IMG/VR virus record: IMGVR_UViG_3300044720_000052
Location: 1-22,088 of that record
Reading direction: 5' to 3' (one strand)
Length of the DNA stretch: 22,088 nucleotides
Source: a virus
Position 1 is the first letter of the stretch, and every line of letters begins with the position of its first letter. The notes beneath the pieces are model-generated. The model had not been told where the DNA came from and did no database searches. It saw only the letters and a list, made by a program, of their open reading frames with translations. The translations under genes were made by a program, and so were the position numbers. Positions 8,002 through 13,560 of the stretch are shown piece by piece.

Positions 8002-8204
8002 CGGGCGACGAGCCCATGCCGATGCCGTTGATCCGCGCGGGCTTCCTCTACTGCCGCTGGTGCCGCTCCTGGCATGCGGCGAGCTTCCTCTACTGCAAGC
8101 GGGGGACCTTCCGCGGGTGGCTCAACCTCTGGCGCGACCGGCTCGGTGGACCGCCGCGCTGGCCGCGCTCGACGGACCATCTCCCACCGACAGGAGGGCC
8201 ATGA
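7998..8204 (+). CDS. Small Cys/Trp-rich protein
   Basis: 68 aa, ATGA overlap with the collagen-like gene. The core [21 protein letters not shown] carries a CxxC and a further Cys and His, a possible single zinc site (CxxC...H...C), followed by a basic Trp-rich stretch and a Pro-rich tail. FLYC occurs twice. No signal peptide or TM is evident. No known family was recognised. Its TGA overlaps the ATG of a 13-codon leader ORF. Confidence 0.5.
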   Translation: MTGDEPMPMPLIRAGFLYCRWCRSWHAASFLYCKRGTFRGWLNLWRDRLGGPPRWPRSTDHLPPTGGP

Positions 8205-8242
8205 CAAACGCGACCCCAACGCCGCCGCCGCCGGTCCCGTGA
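8201..8242 (+). CDS. 13-aa poly-proline leader ORF
   Basis: ATG at 8201 behind a perfect AGGAGG (8192-8197), encoding [13 protein letters not shown] and ending at TGA 8240-8242. The metzincin GTG begins on the very next base (8243) and has no SD of its own. Four consecutive prolines are a known ribosome-stalling context that needs EF-P, so this ORF may be a translational leader that sets expression of the protease by coupling or stalling. The arrangement is seen; regulation is inferred. Confidence 0.45.
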   Translation: MTNATPTPPPPVP

Positions 8243-8635
8243 GTGAACTGGCGCACGCTGGCGGCGGTGGCGCTCCTGGTCCTGGTGCCGTTCATCCTCC
8301 CGGCGTCGAGCCTGCCGTCGTCGGTGCTGCGGGCGATCCCGCTCGCCCGCGTCTACTGGGGGCCGGCTCCATGCGGGCGCCTGCGGGTGGTGGTCACGCC
8401 GCTGCACATCCCGGAGCCCCTCAACGGGCTCACGAATGCCGGCTATGCGCTCCCCGCACGCTGCCTGATCGTGCTCGATCCCGACTTCGTCGAGCAGATG
8501 CCCGATTGGCTCATCTGCGAAAGCCTCCTCCATGAGGCCGGTCATCTGCATGGCCGCGGCCACTCGCTGAACCCGGCCGCCATCATGTTCCGCCAGCTCG
8601 GCAGGCATCACTACCCCTGCCGCTCCACCCGTTGA
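8243..8635 (+). CDS. Minimal secreted metzincin-type zinc metalloprotease
   Basis: 130 aa, GTG at 8243. An N-terminal hydrophobic helix (residues 5-20, LAAVALLVLVPFILPASS) is a signal peptide or anchor. Residues 97-107 read HEAGHLHGRGH, an exact HExxHxxGxxH: His97, His101 and His107 would bind zinc and Glu98 would be the catalytic base. Met115 in SLNPAAIM, eight residues later, fits the Met-turn of metzincins/matrixins. Four cysteines (44, 74, 92, 126) could form two disulphides, fitting an extracytoplasmic location. It lies just before the holin and endolysin. It is small compared with usual metzincin domains (about 150 or more residues). A role in cleaving envelope or surface proteins during lysis is inferred; only the fold class is supported by motif. 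Confidence 0.75.
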   Translation: MNWRTLAAVALLVLVPFILPASSLPSSVLRAIPLARVYWGPAPCGRLRVVVTPLHIPEPLNGLTNAGYALPARCLIVLDPDFVEQMPDWLICESLLHEAGHLHGRGHSLNPAAIMFRQLGRHHYPCRSTR

Positions 8636-8645
8636 GAGGAGGGCC

Positions 8646-8903
8646 ATGAGCCCGAACCGCGTGGTCGCCATCGCGACTGCGGTCATCGCACTGATCCTCG
8701 GCCTGCTGCCGGTGCTGGGAGGGATGGACACCACCTCCACCGCCGGCATCATCGCCGGCATCGCCGCGCTCCTGGGCGTGGCCTACAAGTGGCTCGACGG
8801 CTGGCAGAAGCACGAGGCGCGCCTTGCCACGACCGCCGGCCCCGACGACCCCGCCTTCCCCGTGGTCGGTGACGAGGTCCAGAACCAGATCGTGGTGCCC
8901 TGA
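8646..8903 (+). CDS. Holin, two-TM
   Basis: 85 aa, ATG at 8646 behind GAGGAGG. Two hydrophobic helices (about 7-25, VVAIATAVIALILGLLPVLG, and 32-49, TAGIIAGIAALLGVAYKWL) are joined by a short turn and followed by a polar, partly acidic C-terminus. This is the usual class II holin layout of actinophages. It would form membrane lesions that release the endolysin or trigger lysis. It lies two genes before the endolysin. Its stop overlaps the next ATG (TGATG). Confidence 0.7.
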   Translation: MSPNRVVAIATAVIALILGLLPVLGGMDTTSTAGIIAGIAALLGVAYKWLDGWQKHEARLATTAGPDDPAFPVVGDEVQNQIVVP

Positions 8904-9151
8904 TGCGGCGCTTCACGCTCTACCGACGCGATATCGAACCGGGCACTGAGCGATTTCCGGCGCAGGCGTACAACGATCCTGCCACAGCACAAGTGGAAGG
9001 CGTTGTGTTCTCGGATGGGCGAGTGGCCTGCCGTTGGCTCACGGCCTTCCGGTCGACCGTGGCCTGGGACTCCTTCGCGGACTTTGAGGCGATCCACGGC
9101 CACCCGGAGTACGGGACCGAGATTGTCTGGCAAGACGAGGAGGGCGCCTGA
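8903..9151 (+). CDS. Hypothetical protein between holin and endolysin
   Basis: 82 aa, translationally overlapping both neighbours (TGATG at 8901-8905 and 9149-9153). It is soluble and acidic overall, with no TM or Cys motif, and contains FTLYRRDIEPGTERF and VVFSDGRVACRWLTAFRSTVAWDSFADFEAIHGHPE. The GRVACRW...S...W.S...F...HG pattern looks like a small beta-rich domain seen in hypothetical phage proteins. No function is assigned. Cotranscription with lysis genes is certain from spacing. Confidence 0.6.
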   Translation: MRRFTLYRRDIEPGTERFPAQAYNDPATAQVEGVVFSDGRVACRWLTAFRSTVAWDSFADFEAIHGHPEYGTEIVWQDEEGA

Positions 9152-9867
9152 TGCCGCGCTCGCTCCGGGCGGGCGACCGGGGGCCGGACGTCCAGGCGCT
9201 CCAGCAGGGGCTCCGCAAGGCGCTCCGGGACAAGGCGGTCAACAACGGGAAGGGCGTCTACGGCAGCCTGACCGTTCGCGATGTCGCCGCGTTCAAGCGG
9301 GCGTGGACCTCGGAGTCCGATGGCCACTTCGCCGGGGCGCTGGTCTGGAAGCACCTCGAGCAGTACCTCGGCGCCGGTCAGCGTCGGCTCCTGAGGCAGG
9401 CCCAGGCGCTGGAGGTCGCTCGTCAGCACGAGAGCAAGGAGCAGGCGCTGCGGGGCGCCATCGTGGCCGAGGCGTACTGGGCGCTCGCGAACAACGGGCT
9501 CTTCGTCTACCGCCAGTACCGCCCTATGCCGGCCAGCCTGCGGGTGAAGGAGGCGCGCGATGAGGTGGACTGCTCGACCCTCGTCACCCTCTGCTACAAG
9601 GCGGCGGGTGCGATCGATCCGAATGGCCTGGGCTACAACGGCCAGGGCTACACCGGCTCCCAGTGGGGAAGGGGCGAGGCCATCGCTAGCCCCCAGCCCG
9701 GCGACGTCGCCTTCTACGGCAACATGGGGAACGGCATCCCCAGCCACGAGGCGCTCGTGGTGGACGGCGGGAACGTGATCTCGTTCGGCCACACTCCCAT
9801 TTCCAAGTACCCGCTGCACTACCGCGCCTCGGACTACCGCGGGTCGCGGCGCTACTCCGTTGTCTGA
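9151..9867 (+). CDS. Endolysin: peptidoglycan-binding + NlpC/P60-type amidohydrolase
   Basis: 238 aa, ATG 9151 (TGATG overlap). Residues about 5-70 (LRAGDRGPDVQALQQGLRKAL ... AFKRAWTSESDG) match a PG_binding_1 domain. The catalytic part begins near residue 105: DCSTLVTLCYKAAG gives the nucleophile Cys141, PQPGDVAFYG is the usual pre-His segment, and His199 in SHEALVV is the likely partner; His214 (SFGHTP) is also placed well for the triad. NlpC/P60 and CHAP enzymes share this Cys-His pattern; the DCSTLV and PGDV spelling favours NlpC/P60. It would cut cell wall peptides. There is no signal peptide, so export depends on the holin. The binding domain being N-terminal is common in actinophage lysins. 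Confidence 0.85.
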   Translation: MPRSLRAGDRGPDVQALQQGLRKALRDKAVNNGKGVYGSLTVRDVAAFKRAWTSESDGHFAGALVWKHLEQYLGAGQRRLLRQAQALEVARQHESKEQALRGAIVAEAYWALANNGLFVYRQYRPMPASLRVKEARDEVDCSTLVTLCYKAAGAIDPNGLGYNGQGYTGSQWGRGEAIASPQPGDVAFYGNMGNGIPSHEALVVDGGNVISFGHTPISKYPLHYRASDYRGSRRYSVV

Positions 9868-9879
9868 GGGCAAAGAGAA

Positions 9880-9916
9880 GCCCCCCGCGCCGGAGCACGA
9901 GGGGCCTCGAAGAGGC
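9880..9916 (+). terminator. Weak hairpins after the endolysin
   Basis: GCCCC (9880-9884) can pair with GGGGC (9901-9905), and GCCTC-GAA-GAGGC (9904-9916) is an alternative perfect 5-bp hairpin. Both lie within 50 bases of the endolysin stop and would end the late transcript before the leftward genes. No U tract follows. Confidence 0.3.
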
Positions 9917-9921
9917 GTCCA

Positions 9922-10053
9922 CTACGGTCGCCACCCGGCTATCACCCGTGGCCACGGTAGCAGGCTGAGCGTTGGGGCGGTGGTCGGGTAGCGCCGGGCG
10001 CAGGTGGCGGGGGCGGGGCAGCAGGCGCACGTGGGAGTAGCGTTGCTGGGCAT
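9922..10053 (-). CDS. Doubtful 43-aa leftward ORF
   Basis: ATG at 10053 (minus strand) is preceded by GAGGAAGGA, and the ORF ends at TAG 9922-9924. The peptide is Pro/Ala-rich with four cysteines near the start (MPSNATPTCACCPAPATCAR). It lies downstream of the strong hairpin that follows the leftward zinc-ribbon gene. Without conservation it cannot be told from chance; the rest of 9868-10119 holds only hairpins. Confidence 0.22.
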   Translation of the reverse strand: MPSNATPTCACCPAPATCARRYPTTAPTLSLLPWPRVIAGWRP

Positions 10054-10075
10054 CGAGGTCCTTCCTCGTTGCCGC

Positions 10076-10104
10076 GGCCCGGGGCGTTCAAGCGCCGCCG
10101 GGCC
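10076..10104 (-). terminator. Strong hairpin, terminator of the leftward zinc-ribbon gene
   Basis: GGCCCGG-GGCG (10076-10086), loop TTCAAG, CGCC-G-CCGGGCC (10093-10104): an 11-bp stem with one bulged G. It begins 16 bases after the stop of the leftward gene. No U tract, as is usual for GC-rich actinobacterial terminators. It may act in both directions and also protect against late read-through from the lysis genes. Confidence 0.5.
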
Positions 10105-10119
10105 ACGTGGGTTCTGGGG

Positions 10120-10335
10120 CTAGGCGGCCCGCTTCAGGTTGGTGCCGCAGCCGTTGCACTTGAGCCGCTTGGGAATCACCACGGGCGCGACGACGGCCGC
10201 AGCGCCGAACGTCACGACCGTCGCGAGCCCGGTCGCCCACTTCGCCTTCCCGGTGCGCTTGGAGGTGAAGGCGTTGCGGGCGCCGCACTTGGGACAGCGG
10301 ACGTCGCCGTTCTCGTCGATCGTGGTGGACTTCAT
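10120..10335 (-). CDS. Zinc-ribbon membrane protein, lone leftward gene (possible moron)
   Basis: 71 aa from ATG 10335 with AGGAG eight bases before it; longer frames to upstream starts add only a low-complexity Arg/Pro segment. Residues 13-17 region VRCPKCGARNAF and the C-terminal LKCNGCGTNLKR form two CxxC halves of one zinc ribbon, separated by a basic stretch and a hydrophobic segment (ATGLATVVTFGAAAVVAPVV). The MKSTTIDENGDVRCPKCG start resembles small proteins encoded on actinobacterial chromosomes and in their phages (recall). It is transcribed against the late genes and followed by a strong hairpin, so it is likely an independently expressed lysogeny gene. Function unknown. Confidence 0.75.
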   Translation of the reverse strand: MKSTTIDENGDVRCPKCGARNAFTSKRTGKAKWATGLATVVTFGAAAVVAPVVIPKRLKCNGCGTNLKRAA

Positions 10336-10494
10336 CGGGCATCTCCTGGTCGGGGCACACCCCCACCGTGGCCTCATGCCCACCGGGGCGCATCACCCGT
10401 ATGGGGGAGGTCGAGCTATCCGCACCACCGGGTCTACGGCTGCCGCCAGTGGTGAAGTACGGCTTCCCCGATCGCGCGCGGCCTGAAGTTTTTG

Positions 10495-10532
10495 GGACGT
10501 TGGCGCGTCCGCGCTGCGGGCGAGAGCAGCGC
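10495..10532. promoter_or_regulatory. Two adjacent perfect hairpins upstream of the 10554 gene
   Basis: GGACG-TTGGCG-CGTCC (10495-10510) is directly followed by GCGCTGC-GGGCGAGA-GCAGCGC (10511-10532). The 218-bp gap 10336-10553 between divergent genes also contains a T-rich GTTTTTGGG just before them and a TAGAAT box at 10539-10544. Candidate operator or 5'-leader structure; it may also terminate leftward transcripts from the repressor. Symmetry is seen; role is inferred. Confidence 0.35.
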
Positions 10533-10553
10533 CTCCCTTAGAATGGAGGCAGC

Positions 10554-10787
10554 ATGAGCATCGACGCGCGCGAGCCGGTGGATCGGGTGGCGGAGCGGGA
10601 CCACCGCGTAGCTCGTTGGCTACGGGCGGCCGCCGAGATCAGCTCGCTCGCCGCCGACGACCTGGGGGCTGAGACGCCGGAGGGTCGCTGGTTCGCCCGG
10701 GATTCTCAGCGTGCTCGGGAGGCGGCAGCAGTTCTCCGTACGGGCGGTCCGGGGGCATCGGGCTCGGGGCTCCGGCTGGTCCGGTAG
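10554..10787 (+). CDS. Hypothetical helical protein convergent with the repressor
   Basis: 77 aa, ATG at 10554 with GGAGG five bases upstream. The first 60 residues are charged and helical (VAERDHRVARWLRAAAEISSLAADDLG, GRWFARDSQRAREAAAVLRTGG), the end is Gly/Ser-rich. Its last 149 bp overlap the 3' end of the leftward repressor gene, so one of the two reading frames in the overlap is constrained by the other. The helical part lies outside or at the edge of the overlap. No known family was recognised. It could be a small immunity-region regulator. The good ribosome binding site supports it. Confidence 0.5.
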   Translation: MSIDAREPVDRVAERDHRVARWLRAAAEISSLAADDLGAETPEGRWFARDSQRAREAAAVLRTGGPGASGSGLRLVR

Positions 10788-11025
10788 CACTCTCGTCGGC
10801 TTCGCCGCCGCCGCCCAGCAGCCAATCGAGAGATTTGCCGGTGAGCACCGCCAGTCGCAGGAGCGCATCGGCCTTGGGCACCCCGTCTCGCTCCCATTCC
10901 TGCAAGGCGCTCACAGAGACGCCGATTAGGTAGGCCATCGACTCGCGGGAGAGGTGACGGCCCTTCTTCCCGGGGAGGCTCTCCCGCGCCTGGCGAACGC
11001 GCTCCGCTGAGAGGTGGGGCGGCAT
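10639..11025 (-). CDS. HTH phage repressor (CI-like)
   Basis: 128 aa from ATG 11025. Residues about 24-48 form an XRE-type helix-turn-helix (LSRESMAYLIGVSVSALQEW), followed by the usual ERDGVPKADALLRLAVLTGKSLDWLLGGG ending of lambda-repressor-like domains. The rest is a Pro/Gly-rich tail without a LexA-type Ser-Lys peptidase domain, so RecA-triggered self-cleavage is not expected. The start was chosen because longer frames lack conserved sequence and because TACCCT, a TANNNT box, lies seven bases upstream, suggesting a leaderless transcript; no SD is present. It is divergent from the Cro-like gene, the classic immunity arrangement. Confidence 0.8.
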   Translation of the reverse strand: MPPHLSAERVRQARESLPGKKGRHLSRESMAYLIGVSVSALQEWERDGVPKADALLRLAVLTGKSLDWLLGGGGEADESATGPAGAPSPMPPDRPYGELLPPPEHAENPGRTSDPPASQPPGRRRRAS

Positions 11026-11032
11026 CACCGGA

Positions 11033-11038
11033 AGGGTA
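11033..11038 (-). promoter_or_regulatory. Candidate -10 box of the leftward repressor promoter (leaderless)
   Basis: On the minus strand TACCCT (TANNNT) ends seven bases before the repressor ATG, so the transcript would start at or next to the start codon. No convincing -35 hexamer is seen at 17-18 bp, consistent with a promoter that needs an activator such as the repressor itself. Confidence 0.35.
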
Positions 11039-11061
11039 AGGAGCACCGCCGAACTAGTCGC

Positions 11062-11130
11062 GGGCGAAATCTCCCGGGGGTCTTGCGCTACCGGATTTCC
11101 GGCGGTACAGTCACCCGGTGACTTTCGCCC
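11062..11130. promoter_or_regulatory. Symmetric operator region between repressor and Cro-like genes
   Basis: Three inverted repeats lie here. CCGGA-TT-TCCGG at 11091-11102 is inside the promoter spacer. GTCACC-C-GGTGAC at 11110-11122 covers the transcription start and the GTG. GGGCGAAA at 11062-11069 and TTTCGCCC at 11123-11130 are an outer pair whose midpoint falls within half a base of the central palindrome's midpoint. These are good candidates for repressor and Cro binding sites. Symmetry is seen; protein binding is inferred. Confidence 0.5.
11083..11111 (+). promoter_or_regulatory. Rightward early promoter, leaderless Cro-like transcript
   Basis: TTGCGC at 11083-11088 and TACAGT at 11106-11111 are separated by exactly 17 bp. 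The GTG of the Cro-like gene lies six bases after the -10 box and no SD is present, so the mRNA is probably leaderless. A perfect palindrome fills the spacer. Confidence 0.55.
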
Positions 11131-11411
11131 TGTCCGCCCCGCGGCTCCGCTCAGCACGTGAAGCCGCCGGCCTTAGTCGGCAGGCAGCGGCGGAGGCCGT
11201 CCGGGTCTCGATCTCGACGCTTCAGGCAGCCGAGCGGGGCGACCATGAGCTGCGGGCAAGCACTCTCGCCGCGCTCTCGGTGCTCTACGGGATCGACCTC
11301 TGGTCGCTCTTCGACGGCCACGCCGTCGATGGTGAAGCCCCTTTGCGTCCCGCGCCACCCCCCAATGGTGGAGAAATGCCTGCACCGCCGGTGAACGAGG
11401 AGGCGGCGTGA
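11118..11411 (+). CDS. Cro-like HTH regulator
   Basis: 97 aa, GTG at 11118. Residues about 8-60 make an XRE-type HTH domain (LRSAREAAGLSRQAAAEAVR, VSISTLQAAERGDHE, LAALSVLYGIDLWSLF). The C-terminal third is Pro-rich and disordered. It is the first gene rightward of the operator region and diverges from the repressor, so a Cro or early activator role is likely. The start is fixed by the leaderless promoter geometry and lies within a GGTGAC half of an inverted repeat. The stop overlaps the ParB-like gene (GTGA). Confidence 0.75.
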   Translation: MTFALSAPRLRSAREAAGLSRQAAAEAVRVSISTLQAAERGDHELRASTLAALSVLYGIDLWSLFDGHAVDGEAPLRPAPPPNGGEMPAPPVNEEAA

Positions 11412-12106
11412 GCCGCTTCTCCGACCTCCTCCCCCCGCTGACGTCTGCCGAGTACGAGGCGCTCAAGGCCGACATCGCCGAGCGCGGCGTCGTGGTCCCG
11501 ATCGAGGTGGACGAGGACGGCGTGATCCTCGACGGCGCCCACCGAGACCGCGCGGCACACGAGCTGGGCCTCGCGCCACCGATGCGCATCAAGCGCCACG
11601 GCATGACCGAGGAGCAGAAGCGCGACCACGCGCTCGCGCTGAACGCGCACCGCCGGCAGCTGGCACCCGAGACGCGCGAGGGCCTCATCACCCGCCTGCG
11701 CGAGCGCCGGGAAGAGGTTGTCCGGTTGCGCGAGGAAGGTCTCTCTGTTCGCCGGATCGCCGAAACCGTCGGCGCGCCAAAGAGCACCGTTGCTCGGGAC
11801 CTCGCAGGTGTCCCAGTGGGACACCTCGACAGCGTCACCGGCGCAGACGGCAAGGAGTACCCGGCTGAGCGCCCGGAGCGGGCGTCCACTCCGCCGGTAT
11901 TCGTCGGCCATGAACTGAGTCGCGATGCCGGCCGTCTGGCGCGTGCACTGGCTGCCGCCGACCTCGTTGAGGTCTCACTTGACGGAGAGGCCTCGCACCA
12001 GTTGTGGCGGTTGACCATCGACGACCTCGTTTCCCAGCTTCAGAAGTGGCGGGTTCTTCTCGCCGACGACCAGCACGGCCAGCGCGACTTGCGGAGGGTG
12101 AAGTGA
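11408..12106 (+). CDS. ParB-like protein with HTH
   Basis: 232 aa, GTG 11408 (GTGA overlap). The N-terminal 60 residues match the ParB/Srx-like domain: PLTSAEYEALKADIAERGVV, then PIEVDEDGVILDGAHRDRAA, where DGAHRDRAA corresponds to the DGxHRxxAA nucleotide-binding motif. A helical linker follows and then an HTH near residues 105-130 (LREEGLSVRRIAETVGAPKS). The last 90 residues are less conserved in look. Phage ParB-like proteins of this type act as DNA-binding regulators or partition/segregation factors and some bind or hydrolyse CTP; which applies here is unknown. As no ParA is nearby, a regulatory role is more likely. Confidence 0.75.
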   Translation: MSRFSDLLPPLTSAEYEALKADIAERGVVVPIEVDEDGVILDGAHRDRAAHELGLAPPMRIKRHGMTEEQKRDHALALNAHRRQLAPETREGLITRLRERREEVVRLREEGLSVRRIAETVGAPKSTVARDLAGVPVGHLDSVTGADGKEYPAERPERASTPPVFVGHELSRDAGRLARALAAADLVEVSLDGEASHQLWRLTIDDLVSQLQKWRVLLADDQHGQRDLRRVK

Positions 12107-12567
12107 CCGAGCCTGCAGAGCCTGAAGTGCCCGAGGTGGAGGGTGTCCGCGACTGGATGCGGCGCACCATCAAGGGCCGCGCCATCGTGGATGTGCGCGG
12201 GCTTGCTGAGGAGTGCGAGGGCGCGGGAGTCGTTGACGCCGAGTTCCGCCGCAGGGCGGTCGTTGACCGGCTGAGCATCGACGCCCGCCAAGTGCTCGGC
12301 GAGGTCGACGCGGAAGGCGTCCGCCTCTGGGTCAACCAGATCGTCCGGGGACCGGATGGCTCCCGCCAGGAGTACAAGCAGACGGCGCTCTTCGAGAAGC
12401 GCGACTACCTCGACGCGCTGAAGGCATACGCGCTGCGAATCGACCGACTCGTCGAGCGTCGTAACGCACTCGCCCAGCGCGCGAAGGAGAAGGCGGGCGT
12501 CGAAGCCGGCCAGTTGCGTCTCGTGGTCACCGGGGTGCGCAGGACTAAGGCTACGGCCGCCGCATGA
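12103..12567 (+). CDS. Hypothetical early protein
   Basis: 154 aa, GTG 12103 with GGAGGG upstream and a GTGA overlap; a longer frame from 12004 would sit inside the ParB-like gene. It starts with a Pro/Glu-rich segment, then a mixed helical domain (GVRDWMRRTIKGRAIVDVRG, RRRAVVDRLSIDARQVLGEV) and a second half with VRLWVNQIVRGPDGSRQEYKQTALFEKRDYLDAL and a basic coiled-coil-like helix (IDRLVERRNALAQRAKEKAG). No known motif was recognised. The DGSRQEYKQTALFEKRDYLD segment resembles what follows ParB-like genes in some actinophages, from recall only. Its stop overlaps the next gene (ATGA). Confidence 0.6.
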   Translation: MTEPAEPEVPEVEGVRDWMRRTIKGRAIVDVRGLAEECEGAGVVDAEFRRRAVVDRLSIDARQVLGEVDAEGVRLWVNQIVRGPDGSRQEYKQTALFEKRDYLDALKAYALRIDRLVERRNALAQRAKEKAGVEAGQLRLVVTGVRRTKATAAA

Positions 12568-13136
12568 CCGCCGCCGGCCACATGAGCGCCCGCGACGCCC
12601 GCATGGCTGAGCTTCGCCGCGACGGCTGGACGCTGGCGGCGATCGGCGCGGAGTACGGCCTCAGCCGACAGCGCGTCGAGCAGATCCTCAAGCGCGACGC
12701 GCCAGAGGTTCAGGAACTGGCGCGCCGCGAGCGTGCAGCGATGTTCGATGCACTGCACCGCTGCGTCGATTGCGGCGAGTGGCGCCCCCAAACGGGAGCA
12801 GATCGGTGCTTGCGGTGTGGCGGCCTGGCGCGGCAGTTCTGGACGAAAGAGGCCGTTATCGACGCCATCAAGGACTACGCCGACCTGTACGGCAGGCCCC
12901 CTGGGGCAATGGACTGGTTGCCGGGAATGGCGCGCCAACATGGGCGGCCGGACATCGCCGAGCGGTTCTACGCCGACGGGTGCTGGCCCTCGATGAACAC
13001 GGTGCGGCAGCGATTCGGCTCCTGGAACGCTGGGATCGCTGCTGCAGGCTTTGCGCCGAAGCCGCCCGGTCGCCGGTATAGCGAGCGCGGAGCGGGCGGG
13101 CGGCGGGTGATCGTCACGGGCGAAGCGTCCGCATGA
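12564..13136 (+). CDS. HTH + zinc finger + HNH-associated repeat protein (no nuclease core)
   Basis: 190 aa, ATG 12564 (ATGA overlap); ATG 12582 is an alternative. Residues about 10-50 are a sigma-region-4-like HTH (MAELRRDGWTLAAIGAEYGL, SRQRVEQILKR). Residues about 67-90 hold CVDCGEW...CLRCGG, a zinc knuckle. From about 95 the protein matches the homing-endonuclease-associated repeat (WTKEAVIDAIKDYADLYGRP ... PSMNTVRQRFGSWNAGIAAAGF), normally a DNA-binding module beside HNH nucleases. No H-N-H core is present, so it may be a DNA-binding protein derived from a homing endonuclease. It is in the early operon. Confidence 0.7.
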   Translation: MTAAGHMSARDARMAELRRDGWTLAAIGAEYGLSRQRVEQILKRDAPEVQELARRERAAMFDALHRCVDCGEWRPQTGADRCLRCGGLARQFWTKEAVIDAIKDYADLYGRPPGAMDWLPGMARQHGRPDIAERFYADGCWPSMNTVRQRFGSWNAGIAAAGFAPKPPGRRYSERGAGGRRVIVTGEASA

Positions 13137-13456
13137 CCGACGCCCCCCACCAGGACCTCTGCGACGCCCTGGAGCGCTGGGCCGCGTCGTGGTCCGCGCC
13201 TCCCGACTTCGTCACCTGCGGCGCCTGTGGAGGGAGCGGCGAGATCTGGTTCAACCGCTCCCGAAACCGCGAGCCATGGAACGACGAGAGCTACCCGTGC
13301 CGACGCTGCGGCGGCGACGGCGTCATCCAGACCCCGGCGGTCGGCACACCGCCGGTTGGCGGGCGCTGTGTGGGGTCGCCCGCCGCGCGGCCGTCGGCGT
13401 CGAGCGGTCTCCCCGCTCCGCCGGCGGCCGGCATGACGACGACGGCCAAGCCGTGA
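13133..13456 (+). CDS. Zinc-finger protein, DnaJ-type
   Basis: 107 aa, ATG 13133 (ATGA overlap). It has FVTCGACGGSGEIWFN and YPCRRCGGDGVIQ, two CxxCxGxG knuckles spaced as in one DnaJ-type zinc finger, then a Pro/Ala/Ser-rich tail that looks disordered. An N-terminal helix (DLCDALERWAASW) precedes the finger. Role unknown; RNA, DNA or protein binding possible. The GTG of a doubtful 33-codon ORF overlaps its stop. Confidence 0.6.
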   Translation: MTDAPHQDLCDALERWAASWSAPPDFVTCGACGGSGEIWFNRSRNREPWNDESYPCRRCGGDGVIQTPAVGTPPVGGRCVGSPAARPSASSGLPAPPAAGMTTTAKP

Positions 13457-13554
13457 GTGGCCCCCACGCAGGCCTCCTGATCTTCCCGTCCGACGCCGGC
13501 TCGGGCGCTGCGGAAAACCACGGCGCCGGCACACCACTTTCCCAACCCACTTAG
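13453..13554 (+). CDS. Doubtful 33-aa ORF
   Basis: GTG 13453 overlaps the upstream stop (GTGA) and the frame runs to TAG 13552-13554. The peptide (SGPHAGLLIFPSDAGSGAAE...) has no recognisable motif. Only the overlap speaks for it. Together with the hairpin at 13561 it fills the 159-bp gap before the exonuclease gene. Confidence 0.25.
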   Translation: MSGPHAGLLIFPSDAGSGAAENHGAGTPLSQPT

Positions 13555-13560
13555 ACGACC

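Noticed and set aside
7069-8219. Leftward open frames across the collagen-like gene
   Set aside because: They are the antisense of the Gly-X-Y repeat and of its neighbours; repeats such as RTLRTP are only the complement of the triplets.
10539-10544. TAGAAT as the promoter of the 10554 gene
   Set aside because: It would place the transcript start at the ATG and cut off the good SD, and no -35 box is present; kept only as a remark.
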